A DNA stretch of 27,484 nucleotides, from contig JBKPDC010000184.1 of assembly GCA_046727715.1 (NCBI GenBank), forward strand, positions 1 through 27,484, written 5' to 3'. The notes below the pieces were generated by a model, which saw only the letters and a list, made by a program, of their open reading frames with translations, was not told the DNA's origin and ran no database searches. Origin of the DNA: CAVQLX01 sp046727715. Its GTDB lineage: Bacteria > Desulfobacterota > Binatia > DP-6. Positions within the stretch are counted from its first letter, which is position 1, and every line of letters begins with the position of its first letter. Below, in pieces: positions 8,227 through 15,577 of the stretch. The position numbers and the translations under genes are program-made.

Positions 8227-9162
8227 ATGAGCCGCGGCTTGCCGAGCGCGCTCGCCATCGTCGCGATCGTCGTTTGCGTTCTGTCTGGATCGGGCCGTGC
8301 CGAGGTGGTCAATCGGATCATTGCCACGGTCGACGGCGACCCCATCACGGCGCACGAGGTGCAGCGGTACCGCGAGACGAGCGGATCGAACGAACTCACC
8401 GAGAAACAGGCGCTCGAAGCGCTGATCACGGACAAGCTCCTCGAGAAAGAGGTCCGGGACAAGAAGATCGAAGTGAAGTCGGAGGACATCGACCGCTATG
8501 TCGAGCAGGTGAAGGAGCGTAACCGCATCGACGACTACCGGTTCGAAGCCGCCCTCGCCGCGCAGGGGCTCAGCCTCAAACGCTACCGCGAACGGATCCG
8601 AGGCGAGCTCGAGAAGTCGCAGCTCGTGAACCGGGAGATCCGGGGCCGGGTGAGCGTGTCGCCCGACGAGGTCGAGCGCTACTACGAGGCCAACCGCGAA
8701 GACTTCAAGACGGGCGAGCGGGTGACGGTGCACGCCATCGTCTTCCGCATAGAGCCGCTCGACAGTCAGGCCGAGATCGACCGCATCCGGCGCAAGGCCG
8801 ACGAGGTGCGGCAGCTAGCGGCCGACGGCCGGGCGTTCGAGGATCTCGCCAAGCAATTCTCCGAGGCCCCAGGCGCCGAGAAAGGCGGGCTGCTCGGCAC
8901 CTTCGCCCGCGGCGAGCTCGAGCCCGACCTCGAGCAGGTGGTCTTCACGCAGTCGCCGGGCACGCTGAGCAACGTCGTGCGGACCGATCGGGCCTTCCAC
9001 ATCCTGCGCGTGGACAAGTTCCAGCCGCCGGGGTACCGCTCCCTCGACGAGTCGCGAGACCAGATTCGCGAAGTGCTCTACCAGAAGGCGGTCGAGCAAC
9101 GCTTCCAGGACTGGCTCTCGAAGGACTTGCGCGAGCGACACTCGGTCGAGGTTTTCAACTGA
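8227..9162 (+). CDS. SurA/PpiC-type periplasmic peptidyl-prolyl isomerase
   Basis: The product is a likely periplasmic folding chaperone for outer-membrane proteins. From ATG 8227 it has 311 residues, beginning with a clear signal peptide (basic start 'MSRGLPSALAIVAIVVCVLS', cleavage near 'GRAEV'). A GTG at 8206 that overlaps the mfd stop is an alternative start adding 7 residues. A SurA N-terminal-type chaperone domain follows, with 'NRIIATVDGDPITAHEVQRY' and 'EALITDKLLEKEV'. One parvulin PPIC domain lies at about 166-262, with 'HAIVFRI', 'FEDLAKQFSEAPGAEKGGLL' and 'RTDRAFHILRVD'. E. coli SurA has two parvulin domains, and here there is one. A charged C-terminal helix closes the protein. The class is confident, but whether it is the true SurA orthologue is not. 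Confidence 0.85.
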   Translation: MSRGLPSALAIVAIVVCVLSGSGRAEVVNRIIATVDGDPITAHEVQRYRETSGSNELTEKQALEALITDKLLEKEVRDKKIEVKSEDIDRYVEQVKERNRIDDYRFEAALAAQGLSLKRYRERIRGELEKSQLVNREIRGRVSVSPDEVERYYEANREDFKTGERVTVHAIVFRIEPLDSQAEIDRIRRKADEVRQLAADGRAFEDLAKQFSEAPGAEKGGLLGTFARGELEPDLEQVVFTQSPGTLSNVVRTDRAFHILRVDKFQPPGYRSLDESRDQIREVLYQKAVEQRFQDWLSKDLRERHSVEVFN

Positions 9163-10523
9163 ACCCAGCCATCTTCCGCGAGTACGACATCCGCGGGGTG
9201 GCGGAGCACGACTTCGACGCCGACTTCGCCCGTCGGCTCGGGCAGGCGTTCGGCACTCTCGTCGCCGAGCATGGCGCCACGCTGCTCGGCGTGGGGCGGG
9301 ACTGCCGGCTCACCTCCGACGCCTACGCCGCGGCGGTGCGCGAGGGCATCGCTGGCGCGGGCGTCGACGTCCTCGACCTCGGGGTGTGCCCGACGCCGCT
9401 GGTCTATTTCGCGATCGCGCATTGGGACCTGGGTGGCGGCGTGCAGGTGACCGGCAGCCACAATGCCGCCGACTACAACGGCTTCAAGCTCTGCCTCGGC
9501 ACGCAGGCGCTGCACGGCGAGCAGATCCAGGACCTGCGACGGCGGATCGAGACGGGGGTGCGCCGTGCGGGGGCCGGGCGGATCGCGCCACGTGCGGTGA
9601 TCCCCCCTTACGAGGACTACGTCGCCGCCAACGTGGGGCGCCTCGGCCGGCCGATCCGCGCCGTGGTCGACGCCGGCAACGGGACCGCGGGCCCGGTTGC
9701 GCCCGCGCTCTACGAACGGCTCGGGGTCCAGGTGACGCCGCTCTTCTGCGACCTCGACGGGCGCTTCCCGCATCACCACCCGGACCCCACCATGGTCGAG
9801 AACATGCAGCAGCTAGTGGCGCGTGTGCGCGAGAGCGGTGCCGAGCTCGGGATCGCGTTCGACGGCGACGCCGATCGCATCGGCGTGGTGGACGCCGCAG
9901 GCCGGATGATCTGGGGCGACGAGCTCCTGGTGCTCTACGCGCGCGACGTGCTGGCGCGGAACCCCGGTGCGGTCGTCGTCTCCGAGGTGAAGTGCTCGCA
10001 GCGCCTGTACGACGACATCGCGCGCCACGGCGGTCGGGGCATTATGTGGAAGGCGGGCCATTCACTGCTGAAAGCCAAGATGCGCGAGACGGGCGCCCTC
10101 CTCGGCGGCGAGATGAGCGGCCACATCTTCTTCAAGGAGCGCTGGTTCGGATTCGACGACGGCATCTACGCCGGCGCCCGGTTGCTCGAGATCCTGGGCC
10201 GCACCGGGAAGACCGTGCGCGAGCTGCTCGCCGACCTGCCGCACGCGGAGACCACCCCGGAGATCCGCATCGACTGCGCGGACGAGACGAAGTTCCAGGT
10301 CGCCGACCGGGTCCGGGATCGCTTCCGTGCCGAGGGCCGCGAACTGATGGACATCGACGGCGTCCGCGTGCAGTTTCCGCACGGGTGGGGTCTCCTGCGC
10401 GCGTCGAACACCCAGCCCGCCCTCGTCATGCGCTTCGAGGCCGACACGCCCGCGCACCTTGCCGAGTACCGCGCCATGCTCGAGGGTGCGGTGCGCGCGG
10501 CGCGCCAGGAGCTCGGCGCCTAG
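9159..10523 (+). CDS. Phosphomannomutase/phosphoglucomutase, apparently starting at CTG
   Basis: The enzyme interconverts hexose 1- and 6-phosphates for nucleotide-sugar and polysaccharide synthesis. The first ATG/GTG/TTG in frame is GTG 9198, but the 12 codons upstream of it encode 'NPAIFREYDIRG', the conserved N-terminus of this family. I therefore place the start at CTG 9159, which overlaps the previous stop as CTGA and has GAGG at 9148-9151 with a 7-nt spacer. That gives 454 residues, a normal length. The phosphoserine loop is 'TGSHNAADYNGFK' with Ser100, and the metal loop 'DGDADR' is at 235-240. The sugar-specificity loop is 'GGEMSGHIFF' and the phosphate loop is 'RASNTQPALVMRFEA'. In the serine loop, AA replaces the usual PP/PE-type residues. 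The choice between mannose and glucose substrates cannot be fixed from sequence. Confidence 0.9.
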   Translation: MNPAIFREYDIRGVAEHDFDADFARRLGQAFGTLVAEHGATLLGVGRDCRLTSDAYAAAVREGIAGAGVDVLDLGVCPTPLVYFAIAHWDLGGGVQVTGSHNAADYNGFKLCLGTQALHGEQIQDLRRRIETGVRRAGAGRIAPRAVIPPYEDYVAANVGRLGRPIRAVVDAGNGTAGPVAPALYERLGVQVTPLFCDLDGRFPHHHPDPTMVENMQQLVARVRESGAELGIAFDGDADRIGVVDAAGRMIWGDELLVLYARDVLARNPGAVVVSEVKCSQRLYDDIARHGGRGIMWKAGHSLLKAKMRETGALLGGEMSGHIFFKERWFGFDDGIYAGARLLEILGRTGKTVRELLADLPHAETTPEIRIDCADETKFQVADRVRDRFRAEGRELMDIDGVRVQFPHGWGLLRASNTQPALVMRFEADTPAHLAEYRAMLEGAVRAARQELGA

Positions 10524-10546
10524 CGACGGCGGCAGGCAAGCGCAGC

Positions 10547-13396
10547 ATGGCGGGCAGCATCGTCATCCGCGGCGCCCGCGGGCACAACCTCAGGAACATC
10601 GACGTCGAGATCCCGCGCGAGCGCCTCGTCGTCATCACCGGGCTCTCCGGCTCCGGCAAGTCGACGCTCGCCTTCGACACGCTCTACGCCGAGGGACAGC
10701 GTCGCTACGTGGAGTCGCTGTCGGCCTATGCCCGGCAGTTTCTCGAGCAGATGGAGAAGCCCGACTGCGACGCCATCGAGGGTCTGTCCCCCGCGATCGC
10801 CATCGAGCAGCGCGGCGCGGGACGGAGCCCCCGGTCCACGGTCGGCACGATCACCGAGATCGCCGACTACCTGCGCCTGCTCTTCGCGCGCATCGGACGC
10901 CCGGTGTGCTTCCAGTGCGGGCGGGAGATCGCGGCGCAGACCGTGCAAGAGGTGGTGGATCGCCTGGTCGCGCTCCCGCCGGACACGCGCCTCTTTCTCT
11001 ACGCGCCGGTGGTGCGCGACCGCAAGGGAGAGCACCGCAAGGAGCTGGACGAGCTGCGCCGCGGTGGCTTCGTGCGCGTCCGCGTGGACGGGGAGCTGCG
11101 CGACCTCGCCGACGACTGGACGCTCCCTCGCACCACCCGGCACACCATCGAGGTGCTGGTGGACCGCCTCACCGTCCGGCCAGGTGTCGAGCGCCGGCTG
11201 GCGGACTCGCTGGAGGTCGCCTTCCGCCACGGCGACGGCGCCGTGCTCGTCGAGACCACCGTGCCGGGCGGGGGCGAACCACAGAGCCTCTTCTTCAGCG
11301 AGCGGCATGCGTGTCCCGTGTGCGGGGTGTCCTACCCGGAGATCTCGCCGCGCTTCTTCTCGTTCAACAGCCCGCACGGCGCCTGTCCCACCTGCGGCGG
11401 CCTGGGCGTGCAGCGCCGGCTCGATCCCGCCCGCGTCGTCCCGACGCCGGAGAAACCGCTGCCCGACGCGCTGGCGCACGTCGCCGTGCGGGCACTCCCG
11501 GGGTTGGACGCGAGCCTCGCGGCGCTGGCGGCGCACTACCGTTTCCGTCGCGACACGCCCTTCGCGGCGCTTCCCGAGGCGACGCGCAACGCGCTCCTGC
11601 ACGGCTCGGGCGAGGAGGAAATCGCCGTGCCGCGCGCCCGCGACGGCGGTACGACCCGACGTCGGTTTGCCGGCATCATCCCCTTGCTGGAGCGACGCCA
11701 GCGCGAGACGCGCACGACCTGGCTGCGCGAGGAGATCGAAGGGCTGGTCGCCGAGGCGCGCTGCCCCACCTGCGAGGGCACCCGGCTGCGACGGGAAGCA
11801 CGCTTCGTCCTGGTCGGGGGACGTAGCATCGCCGACGTGTCGGCGCTGTCGATCCGCGAGGCGCAGCGCTTCCTCGACGAGCTCTCCCTCGGCGCGCAGG
11901 AGACCGAGATCGCGCGCCCGATCCGGAAGGACCTTCGCGCGCGACTCGGTTTCCTGCTCGACGTCGGGCTCGACTACCTCACCATCGACCGCGGCGCCGC
12001 GACGCTGTCCGGCGGCGAGGGCCAGCGCATCCGCCTCGCCACCCAGATCGGCTCGCGACTGACCGGCGTGCTGTATGTCCTGGACGAACCGTCCATCGGC
12101 CTGCACCAGCGTGACAACGCCCGGTTGCTCTCGACGCTGCTCGCCCTGCGCGACCTCGGCAACACGGTCGTCGTCGTCGAGCACGACCCCGACATGATCC
12201 TCGCCGCCGACCATGTCATCGACATGGGTCCCGGGGCGGGAGTGCATGGGGGCGAGGTGGTGGCGGTGGGGACGCCCGCCGAGATCATGGCGAACCCCGC
12301 ATCGCTCACGGGCCGCTACCTGTCGCGCGAGCTGTCCATCCCCGTGCCAGCGCAGCGCCGTCGTGGAACGGGCTGGACCATCGGCGTGCGCGGCGCGCGC
12401 GCCAACAACCTCCGTGGCATCGACGTGTCGATCCCGCTCGGCACCATGACCTGCGTCACGGGCGTCTCCGGATCGGGGAAGAGCACGCTGGTGATCGACA
12501 CGCTCTACCGGGCGCTCGCCCGGCGGCTGGGCGGGGGGCGCGACGAGCCCGGCGCGCACGACGAGCTGACCGGCTGGCAGCTCATCGACAAGGTGATCGA
12601 GATCAGCCAGGCGCCCATCGGACGCAGCCCGCGCTCGAACCCGGCGACGTACACCGGCCTCTTCGGCCCCATCCGGGAGCTGTTCGCGCAGCTGCCCGAG
12701 GCACGCGCGCGCGGCTTCGGGCCGGGTCGCTTCTCCTTCAACGTGAAGGGCGGGCGGTGCGAGGCGTGCGCCGGCGATGGCGTCATCGCCATCGAGATGC
12801 ACTTCCTGCCCGACGTGTACGTGACCTGCGAGGTCTGCGGCGGGCGTCGCTACGACCGCGAGACCCTCGAGGTGAAGTGGAAGGGTCGGAGCATCGCGGA
12901 CGTCCTCGACCTGACCGTGGCCGAGGCGTTCGACATGCTCGGTAACATCCCGGCGGTGCGGAGCCGCCTCGACGTGCTGCGCGAGGTCGGCCTCGACTAC
13001 CTCCGGCTCGGCCAGCCGGGCACGACGCTGTCGGGGGGCGAGGCTCAGCGGGTCAAGCTCGCTCGCGAGCTGGCACGCCGCGCGACCGGGCGGACCCTGT
13101 ACGTCCTCGACGAACCCACCACCGGACTGCACTTCGACGACGTGCGACGGCTCCTCGACGTCCTCGGACGCCTCGTCGACGCTGGCAACACCGTTTTACT
13201 GATCGAGCACAACCTCGACGTCGTGAAGAGCGCCGACTACGTCATCGACCTGGGTCCGGAGGGGGGTGACCGGGGCGGCCGCGTGGTCGTCACCGGAACC
13301 CCAATGGATATCGCAGCTTGCACGGAATCGTTCACCGGCGCCGTCCTCCGGCCTGTGCTCCAGCCCCCGCCTCGCGCGCAAGCGTCTGCCACATAG
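10547..13396 (+). CDS. uvrA: Excinuclease ABC subunit A
   Basis: UvrA is the damage-sensing ABC-family ATPase of nucleotide excision repair; it loads UvrB at lesions and is recruited by Mfd. The ATG at 10547 gives 949 residues, against 940 in E. coli. The frame stays open far upstream, but that part overlaps the mutase gene in another frame and is a shadow. Walker A 'GLSGSGKS' is at 32-39 and a second Walker A is 'GVSGSGKS'. ABC signatures are 'LSGGEGQRIRLA' and 'LSGGEAQRVKLA', and the Walker B segments are 'LYVLDEPSIGLH' and 'LYVLDEPTTGLH'. Zinc cysteine pairs occur in 'CPVCGVSY'/'CPTCGG', in 'CPTCEG', and in 'CEACAGDG'/'CEVCGGRRY'. It is complete. The ribosome site is weak. A short hairpin follows the stop before the isc promoter. 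Confidence 0.97.
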   Translation: MAGSIVIRGARGHNLRNIDVEIPRERLVVITGLSGSGKSTLAFDTLYAEGQRRYVESLSAYARQFLEQMEKPDCDAIEGLSPAIAIEQRGAGRSPRSTVGTITEIADYLRLLFARIGRPVCFQCGREIAAQTVQEVVDRLVALPPDTRLFLYAPVVRDRKGEHRKELDELRRGGFVRVRVDGELRDLADDWTLPRTTRHTIEVLVDRLTVRPGVERRLADSLEVAFRHGDGAVLVETTVPGGGEPQSLFFSERHACPVCGVSYPEISPRFFSFNSPHGACPTCGGLGVQRRLDPARVVPTPEKPLPDALAHVAVRALPGLDASLAALAAHYRFRRDTPFAALPEATRNALLHGSGEEEIAVPRARDGGTTRRRFAGIIPLLERRQRETRTTWLREEIEGLVAEARCPTCEGTRLRREARFVLVGGRSIADVSALSIREAQRFLDELSLGAQETEIARPIRKDLRARLGFLLDVGLDYLTIDRGAATLSGGEGQRIRLATQIGSRLTGVLYVLDEPSIGLHQRDNARLLSTLLALRDLGNTVVVVEHDPDMILAADHVIDMGPGAGVHGGEVVAVGTPAEIMANPASLTGRYLSRELSIPVPAQRRRGTGWTIGVRGARANNLRGIDVSIPLGTMTCVTGVSGSGKSTLVIDTLYRALARRLGGGRDEPGAHDELTGWQLIDKVIEISQAPIGRSPRSNPATYTGLFGPIRELFAQLPEARARGFGPGRFSFNVKGGRCEACAGDGVIAIEMHFLPDVYVTCEVCGGRRYDRETLEVKWKGRSIADVLDLTVAEAFDMLGNIPAVRSRLDVLREVGLDYLRLGQPGTTLSGGEAQRVKLARELARRATGRTLYVLDEPTTGLHFDDVRRLLDVLGRLVDAGNTVLLIEHNLDVVKSADYVIDLGPEGGDRGGRVVVTGTPMDIAACTESFTGAVLRPVLQPPPRAQASAT

Positions 13397-13400
13397 CCAG

Positions 13401-13433
13401 ACCAGCCGGTCCGGAGCCGGCGGTTCGTTCCTT
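13401..13433 (+). terminator. Weak candidate terminator after uvrA
   Basis: ACC-A-GCCGG pairs with CCGGC-GGT around a 7-nt loop, an 8-bp stem with a bulged A. A pyrimidine-rich stretch (TCGTTCCTT) follows. It begins 4 nt after the uvrA stop and ends where the isc promoter's -35 box starts. The stem is short and the T run imperfect, so this is tentative. Confidence 0.35.
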
Positions 13434-13459
13434 GACACGACGCGGCTCACGGTCATAGT
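13432..13459 (+). promoter_or_regulatory. Sigma-70-type promoter of the isc operon
   Basis: A perfect -35 box TTGACA lies at 13432-13437. After a 16-nt spacer, CATAGT at 13454-13459 matches TATAAT at 4 of 6 positions, including the key A2 and T6. Transcription would begin near 13466, about 37 nt before the iscS ATG. A perfect TTGACA stands out in this GC-rich background, and it sits at the head of a multi-gene operon. Confidence 0.65.
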
Positions 13460-13479
13460 AGACTGCTCAGGTCCGGATA
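13455..13479 (+). promoter_or_regulatory. Candidate IscR-type operator overlapping the isc promoter
   Basis: The left arm ATAGTAGACT matches 9 of 10 positions of the E. coli type-1 IscR half-site as I recall it (ATASYYGACT). At the expected spacing the right arm keeps only GGTC in place of AGTC, and it loses the outer TAT. The site overlaps the -10 box, where a repressor would block polymerase. An Rrf2/IscR-like gene is the last gene of the same operon. The poor right arm leaves real doubt. Confidence 0.45.
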
Positions 13480-13502
13480 GTCCGAGAAGGAGCCCGGGAG
13501 CC

Positions 13503-14762
13503 ATGGTGAGTCGCGCGATCTACCTGGACAACAACGCCACCACGCCGGTCGACCCGCGTGTGCTGGACGCGATGCTGCCGTACTTCAACGACGTCTACGG
13601 CAACGCCGCCAGCCGCAGCCACGCGTTCGGCTGGGAGGCGGAGAAGGCCGTCGAGGGCGGCCGCGAACAGGTGGCCCGGCTGATCGGCGCCAAGGCGAAG
13701 GACATCATCTTCACCAGTGGCGCCACCGAGTCGGACAACCTGGCGGTGCGCGGGGTGGTCGAGTTCTACCGCGACAAGGGCAACCACGTCATCACGCAGG
13801 TCATCGAGCACAAGGCCATCCTCGACACCTGTCGGGCGCTCGAGCGCAAGGGCCTCGCCACCGTCACCTATCTGCCGGTCGACCAGTACGGTCGCGTCGA
13901 CCCCGAGGACGTCCGCAAGGCCATCACCGACAAGACGGTGCTGGTGACGATCATGTTCGCGAACAACGAGATCGGCACCGTGCAGCCGCTGGCGGAGATC
14001 GGGAAGATCACCCGCGAGAAAGGTGTGCTGTTCCACACCGACGCCGTGCAGGGCGTCGGCACGCTCCCGGTCGACGTCGAGCGGATGAACATCGACCTCC
14101 TCTCGCTCACGGCGCACAAGATCTACGGCCCGAAGGGCATCGGCGCGCTCTACGTGCGCTCGAAGGGCCCCCGCGTGCGGATCGCGCCCATCATCGACGG
14201 GGGTGGGCACGAGCGCGGCATGCGGTCGGGCACGCTGAACGTCCCGGGCATCGTCGGACTGGGCAAGGCGGCCGAGCTGGTGCGCGACGGCATGGCCGAC
14301 GAGGCGCAACGCGAGCTCAGGCTGCGCGAGCGGCTCCGCGAGGGGCTGTTCTCGCAGCTCGACGAGATCTACCTGAACGGGCACCCGACGCACCGGCTTC
14401 CCGGCAACCTGAACGTCAGCTTCGCCTTCGTCGAGGGCGAGTCGCTGCTCATGGGCCTCAACGGCTCGGTGCACCCGATCGCGGCGTCGGCGTCGCTGCC
14501 GCCCATCGCGGTGTCGTCGGGCTCGGCGTGCACGTCGGCCACCCTCGAGCCCTCCTACGTGCTGAAGGCGCTCGGCGTGGGCGACGATCTGGCACACACC
14601 TCCATCCGGTTTGGTGTCGGGCGCTTCAACACCGACGAGGAGGTCGACTACGTGATCGACCGCGTCGTGTCCGAGGTGCGCCGGCTACGCGATCTCTCGC
14701 CGCTCTACGAGATGGCGAAGGAAGGCATCGACTTGAAGACCGTGGCCTGGCAGCGCGAATGA
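13503..14762 (+). CDS. iscS: Cysteine desulfurase IscS with an insertion near the active-site loop
   Basis: IscS is a PLP enzyme that takes sulfur from cysteine and passes it, as a persulfide, to IscU and other acceptors. From ATG 13503 (AAGGAG at 13487-13492) it has 419 residues, against about 404 in E. coli. The N-terminus 'IYLDNNATTPVDPRV' is typical. The PLP lysine in 'TAHKIYGPKG' falls at residue 206, the same number as in E. coli. The catalytic cysteine in 'SSGSACTSATLEPSYVLKAL' is at 343 rather than 328, because about 13 extra residues ('NGSVHPIAASASLPP') lie just before the loop. The C-terminus 'RRLRDLSPLYEM' is the ISC type rather than NifS or SufS. It is the first gene of the operon, followed 24 nt later by iscU. 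Confidence 0.95.
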   Translation: MVSRAIYLDNNATTPVDPRVLDAMLPYFNDVYGNAASRSHAFGWEAEKAVEGGREQVARLIGAKAKDIIFTSGATESDNLAVRGVVEFYRDKGNHVITQVIEHKAILDTCRALERKGLATVTYLPVDQYGRVDPEDVRKAITDKTVLVTIMFANNEIGTVQPLAEIGKITREKGVLFHTDAVQGVGTLPVDVERMNIDLLSLTAHKIYGPKGIGALYVRSKGPRVRIAPIIDGGGHERGMRSGTLNVPGIVGLGKAAELVRDGMADEAQRELRLRERLREGLFSQLDEIYLNGHPTHRLPGNLNVSFAFVEGESLLMGLNGSVHPIAASASLPPIAVSSGSACTSATLEPSYVLKALGVGDDLAHTSIRFGVGRFNTDEEVDYVIDRVVSEVRRLRDLSPLYEMAKEGIDLKTVAWQRE

Positions 14763-14786
14763 GCGGCTGCCCGGAGGACCGACGCA

Positions 14787-15191
14787 ATGGCATACAGTGA
14801 GAAAGTACTCGACCACTACTCGAACCCCCGTAACGTGGGCTCGCTGCCCAAGGACGACCCCAACGTCGGCACCGGCGTGGTGGGTGCGCCGGAGTGCGGC
14901 GACGTCATGAAGCTCCAGTTGAAGATCTCGGACGACGGCGTCGTCGAGGATGCCAAGTTCAAGACCTTCGGCTGCGGCAGCGCCATCGCCAGCTCGAGCT
15001 ATGTCACAGAGCTGGTGAAGGGGAAGACCGTGGACGAGGTCATGACGATCAGGAACACTCACATCGTGCAGGAGCTGTCGCTGCCGCCGGTCAAGATCCA
15101 CTGCTCGGTGCTGGCCGAAGACGGCATCAAGGCCGCGATCTCCGACTGGAAGAAAAAGCGCGGCCAGGGTGCGGAGCCCAAGGTCGCGTGA
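14787..15191 (+). CDS. iscU: Iron-sulfur cluster scaffold IscU
   Basis: IscU is the scaffold on which [2Fe-2S] clusters are built from IscS sulfur and iron. This 134-residue protein keeps every key site at E. coli numbering: Cys37 and Asp39 in 'PECGDV', Cys63 in 'FGCGSAIASS', and Cys106 in 'PVKIHCS'. The LPPVK motif at 99-103 is the segment recognised by the HscA chaperone encoded downstream. The start has GGAGGA about 8 nt upstream. The tail is slightly extended and lysine-rich. The stop overlaps the iscA start (GTGA), so the two are probably translated as a coupled pair. Confidence 0.97.
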   Translation: MAYSEKVLDHYSNPRNVGSLPKDDPNVGTGVVGAPECGDVMKLQLKISDDGVVEDAKFKTFGCGSAIASSSYVTELVKGKTVDEVMTIRNTHIVQELSLPPVKIHCSVLAEDGIKAAISDWKKKRGQGAEPKVA

Positions 15192-15532
15192 CGACGCCCG
15201 CGAACAATCGCTCGATCGGCATGACGGATCAGGCCGCCGAGAAGATCCACCAGCTCGTCGCTGAGAAGGGCCTCCCCGACGGTGGCCTGCGCGTGAAGGT
15301 CGTGGGCGGCGGCTGCTCGGGGCTCACCTACAAGATGGACCTCGACCGCCCGCGCGACGGTGACAAGATCTTCGAGCACGCCGGCGCCAAGCTGGTCGTC
15401 GATCGCAAGAGCTTTCTGTATCTGAATGGCACCATCCTCGATTACAAGGACGAGCTGATGTCGTCCGGGTTCAACCTCCAGAACCCGAACGTCAAGCGGA
15501 CCTGCGGCTGTGGATCGTCGTTCGGAGTCTGA
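15188..15532 (+). CDS. iscA: Iron-sulfur carrier IscA
   Basis: IscA is an A-type carrier that receives clusters or iron and passes them to client proteins, notably [4Fe-4S] enzymes. The GTG at 15188 overlaps the iscU stop and gives 114 residues; ATG 15221 would give 103. The longer form is preferred because 'RSIGMTDQAAEKI' aligns with the usual N-terminal strand 'ITLSDSAA'. The three metal-binding cysteines are present: one in 'GGGCSGLTY' and two in the C-terminal 'CGCGSSFGV'. The conserved 'SGFNLQNPN' segment lies between them. The operon position between iscU and hscB supports IscA over ErpA or SufA. Confidence 0.93.
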   Translation: MTTPANNRSIGMTDQAAEKIHQLVAEKGLPDGGLRVKVVGGGCSGLTYKMDLDRPRDGDKIFEHAGAKLVVDRKSFLYLNGTILDYKDELMSSGFNLQNPNVKRTCGCGSSFGV

Positions 15533-15577
15533 TCGGGTCGATGGCGGGCGCGCGCGACGGGAGTGTGTGTTCCCTTC

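Noticed and set aside
9386..10546. Apparent giant protein joining about 387 residues to the N-terminus of UvrA.
   Set aside because: That stretch is the mutase gene read in another frame and is Arg-rich and unlike any UvrA. UvrA proper begins at ATG 10547 with its normal N-terminus.
15541..15577. ATG at 15541 as the hscB start.
   Set aside because: It is in a different frame from the HPD-containing protein. The in-frame choices are GTG 15563, ATG 15578 and ATG 15581.
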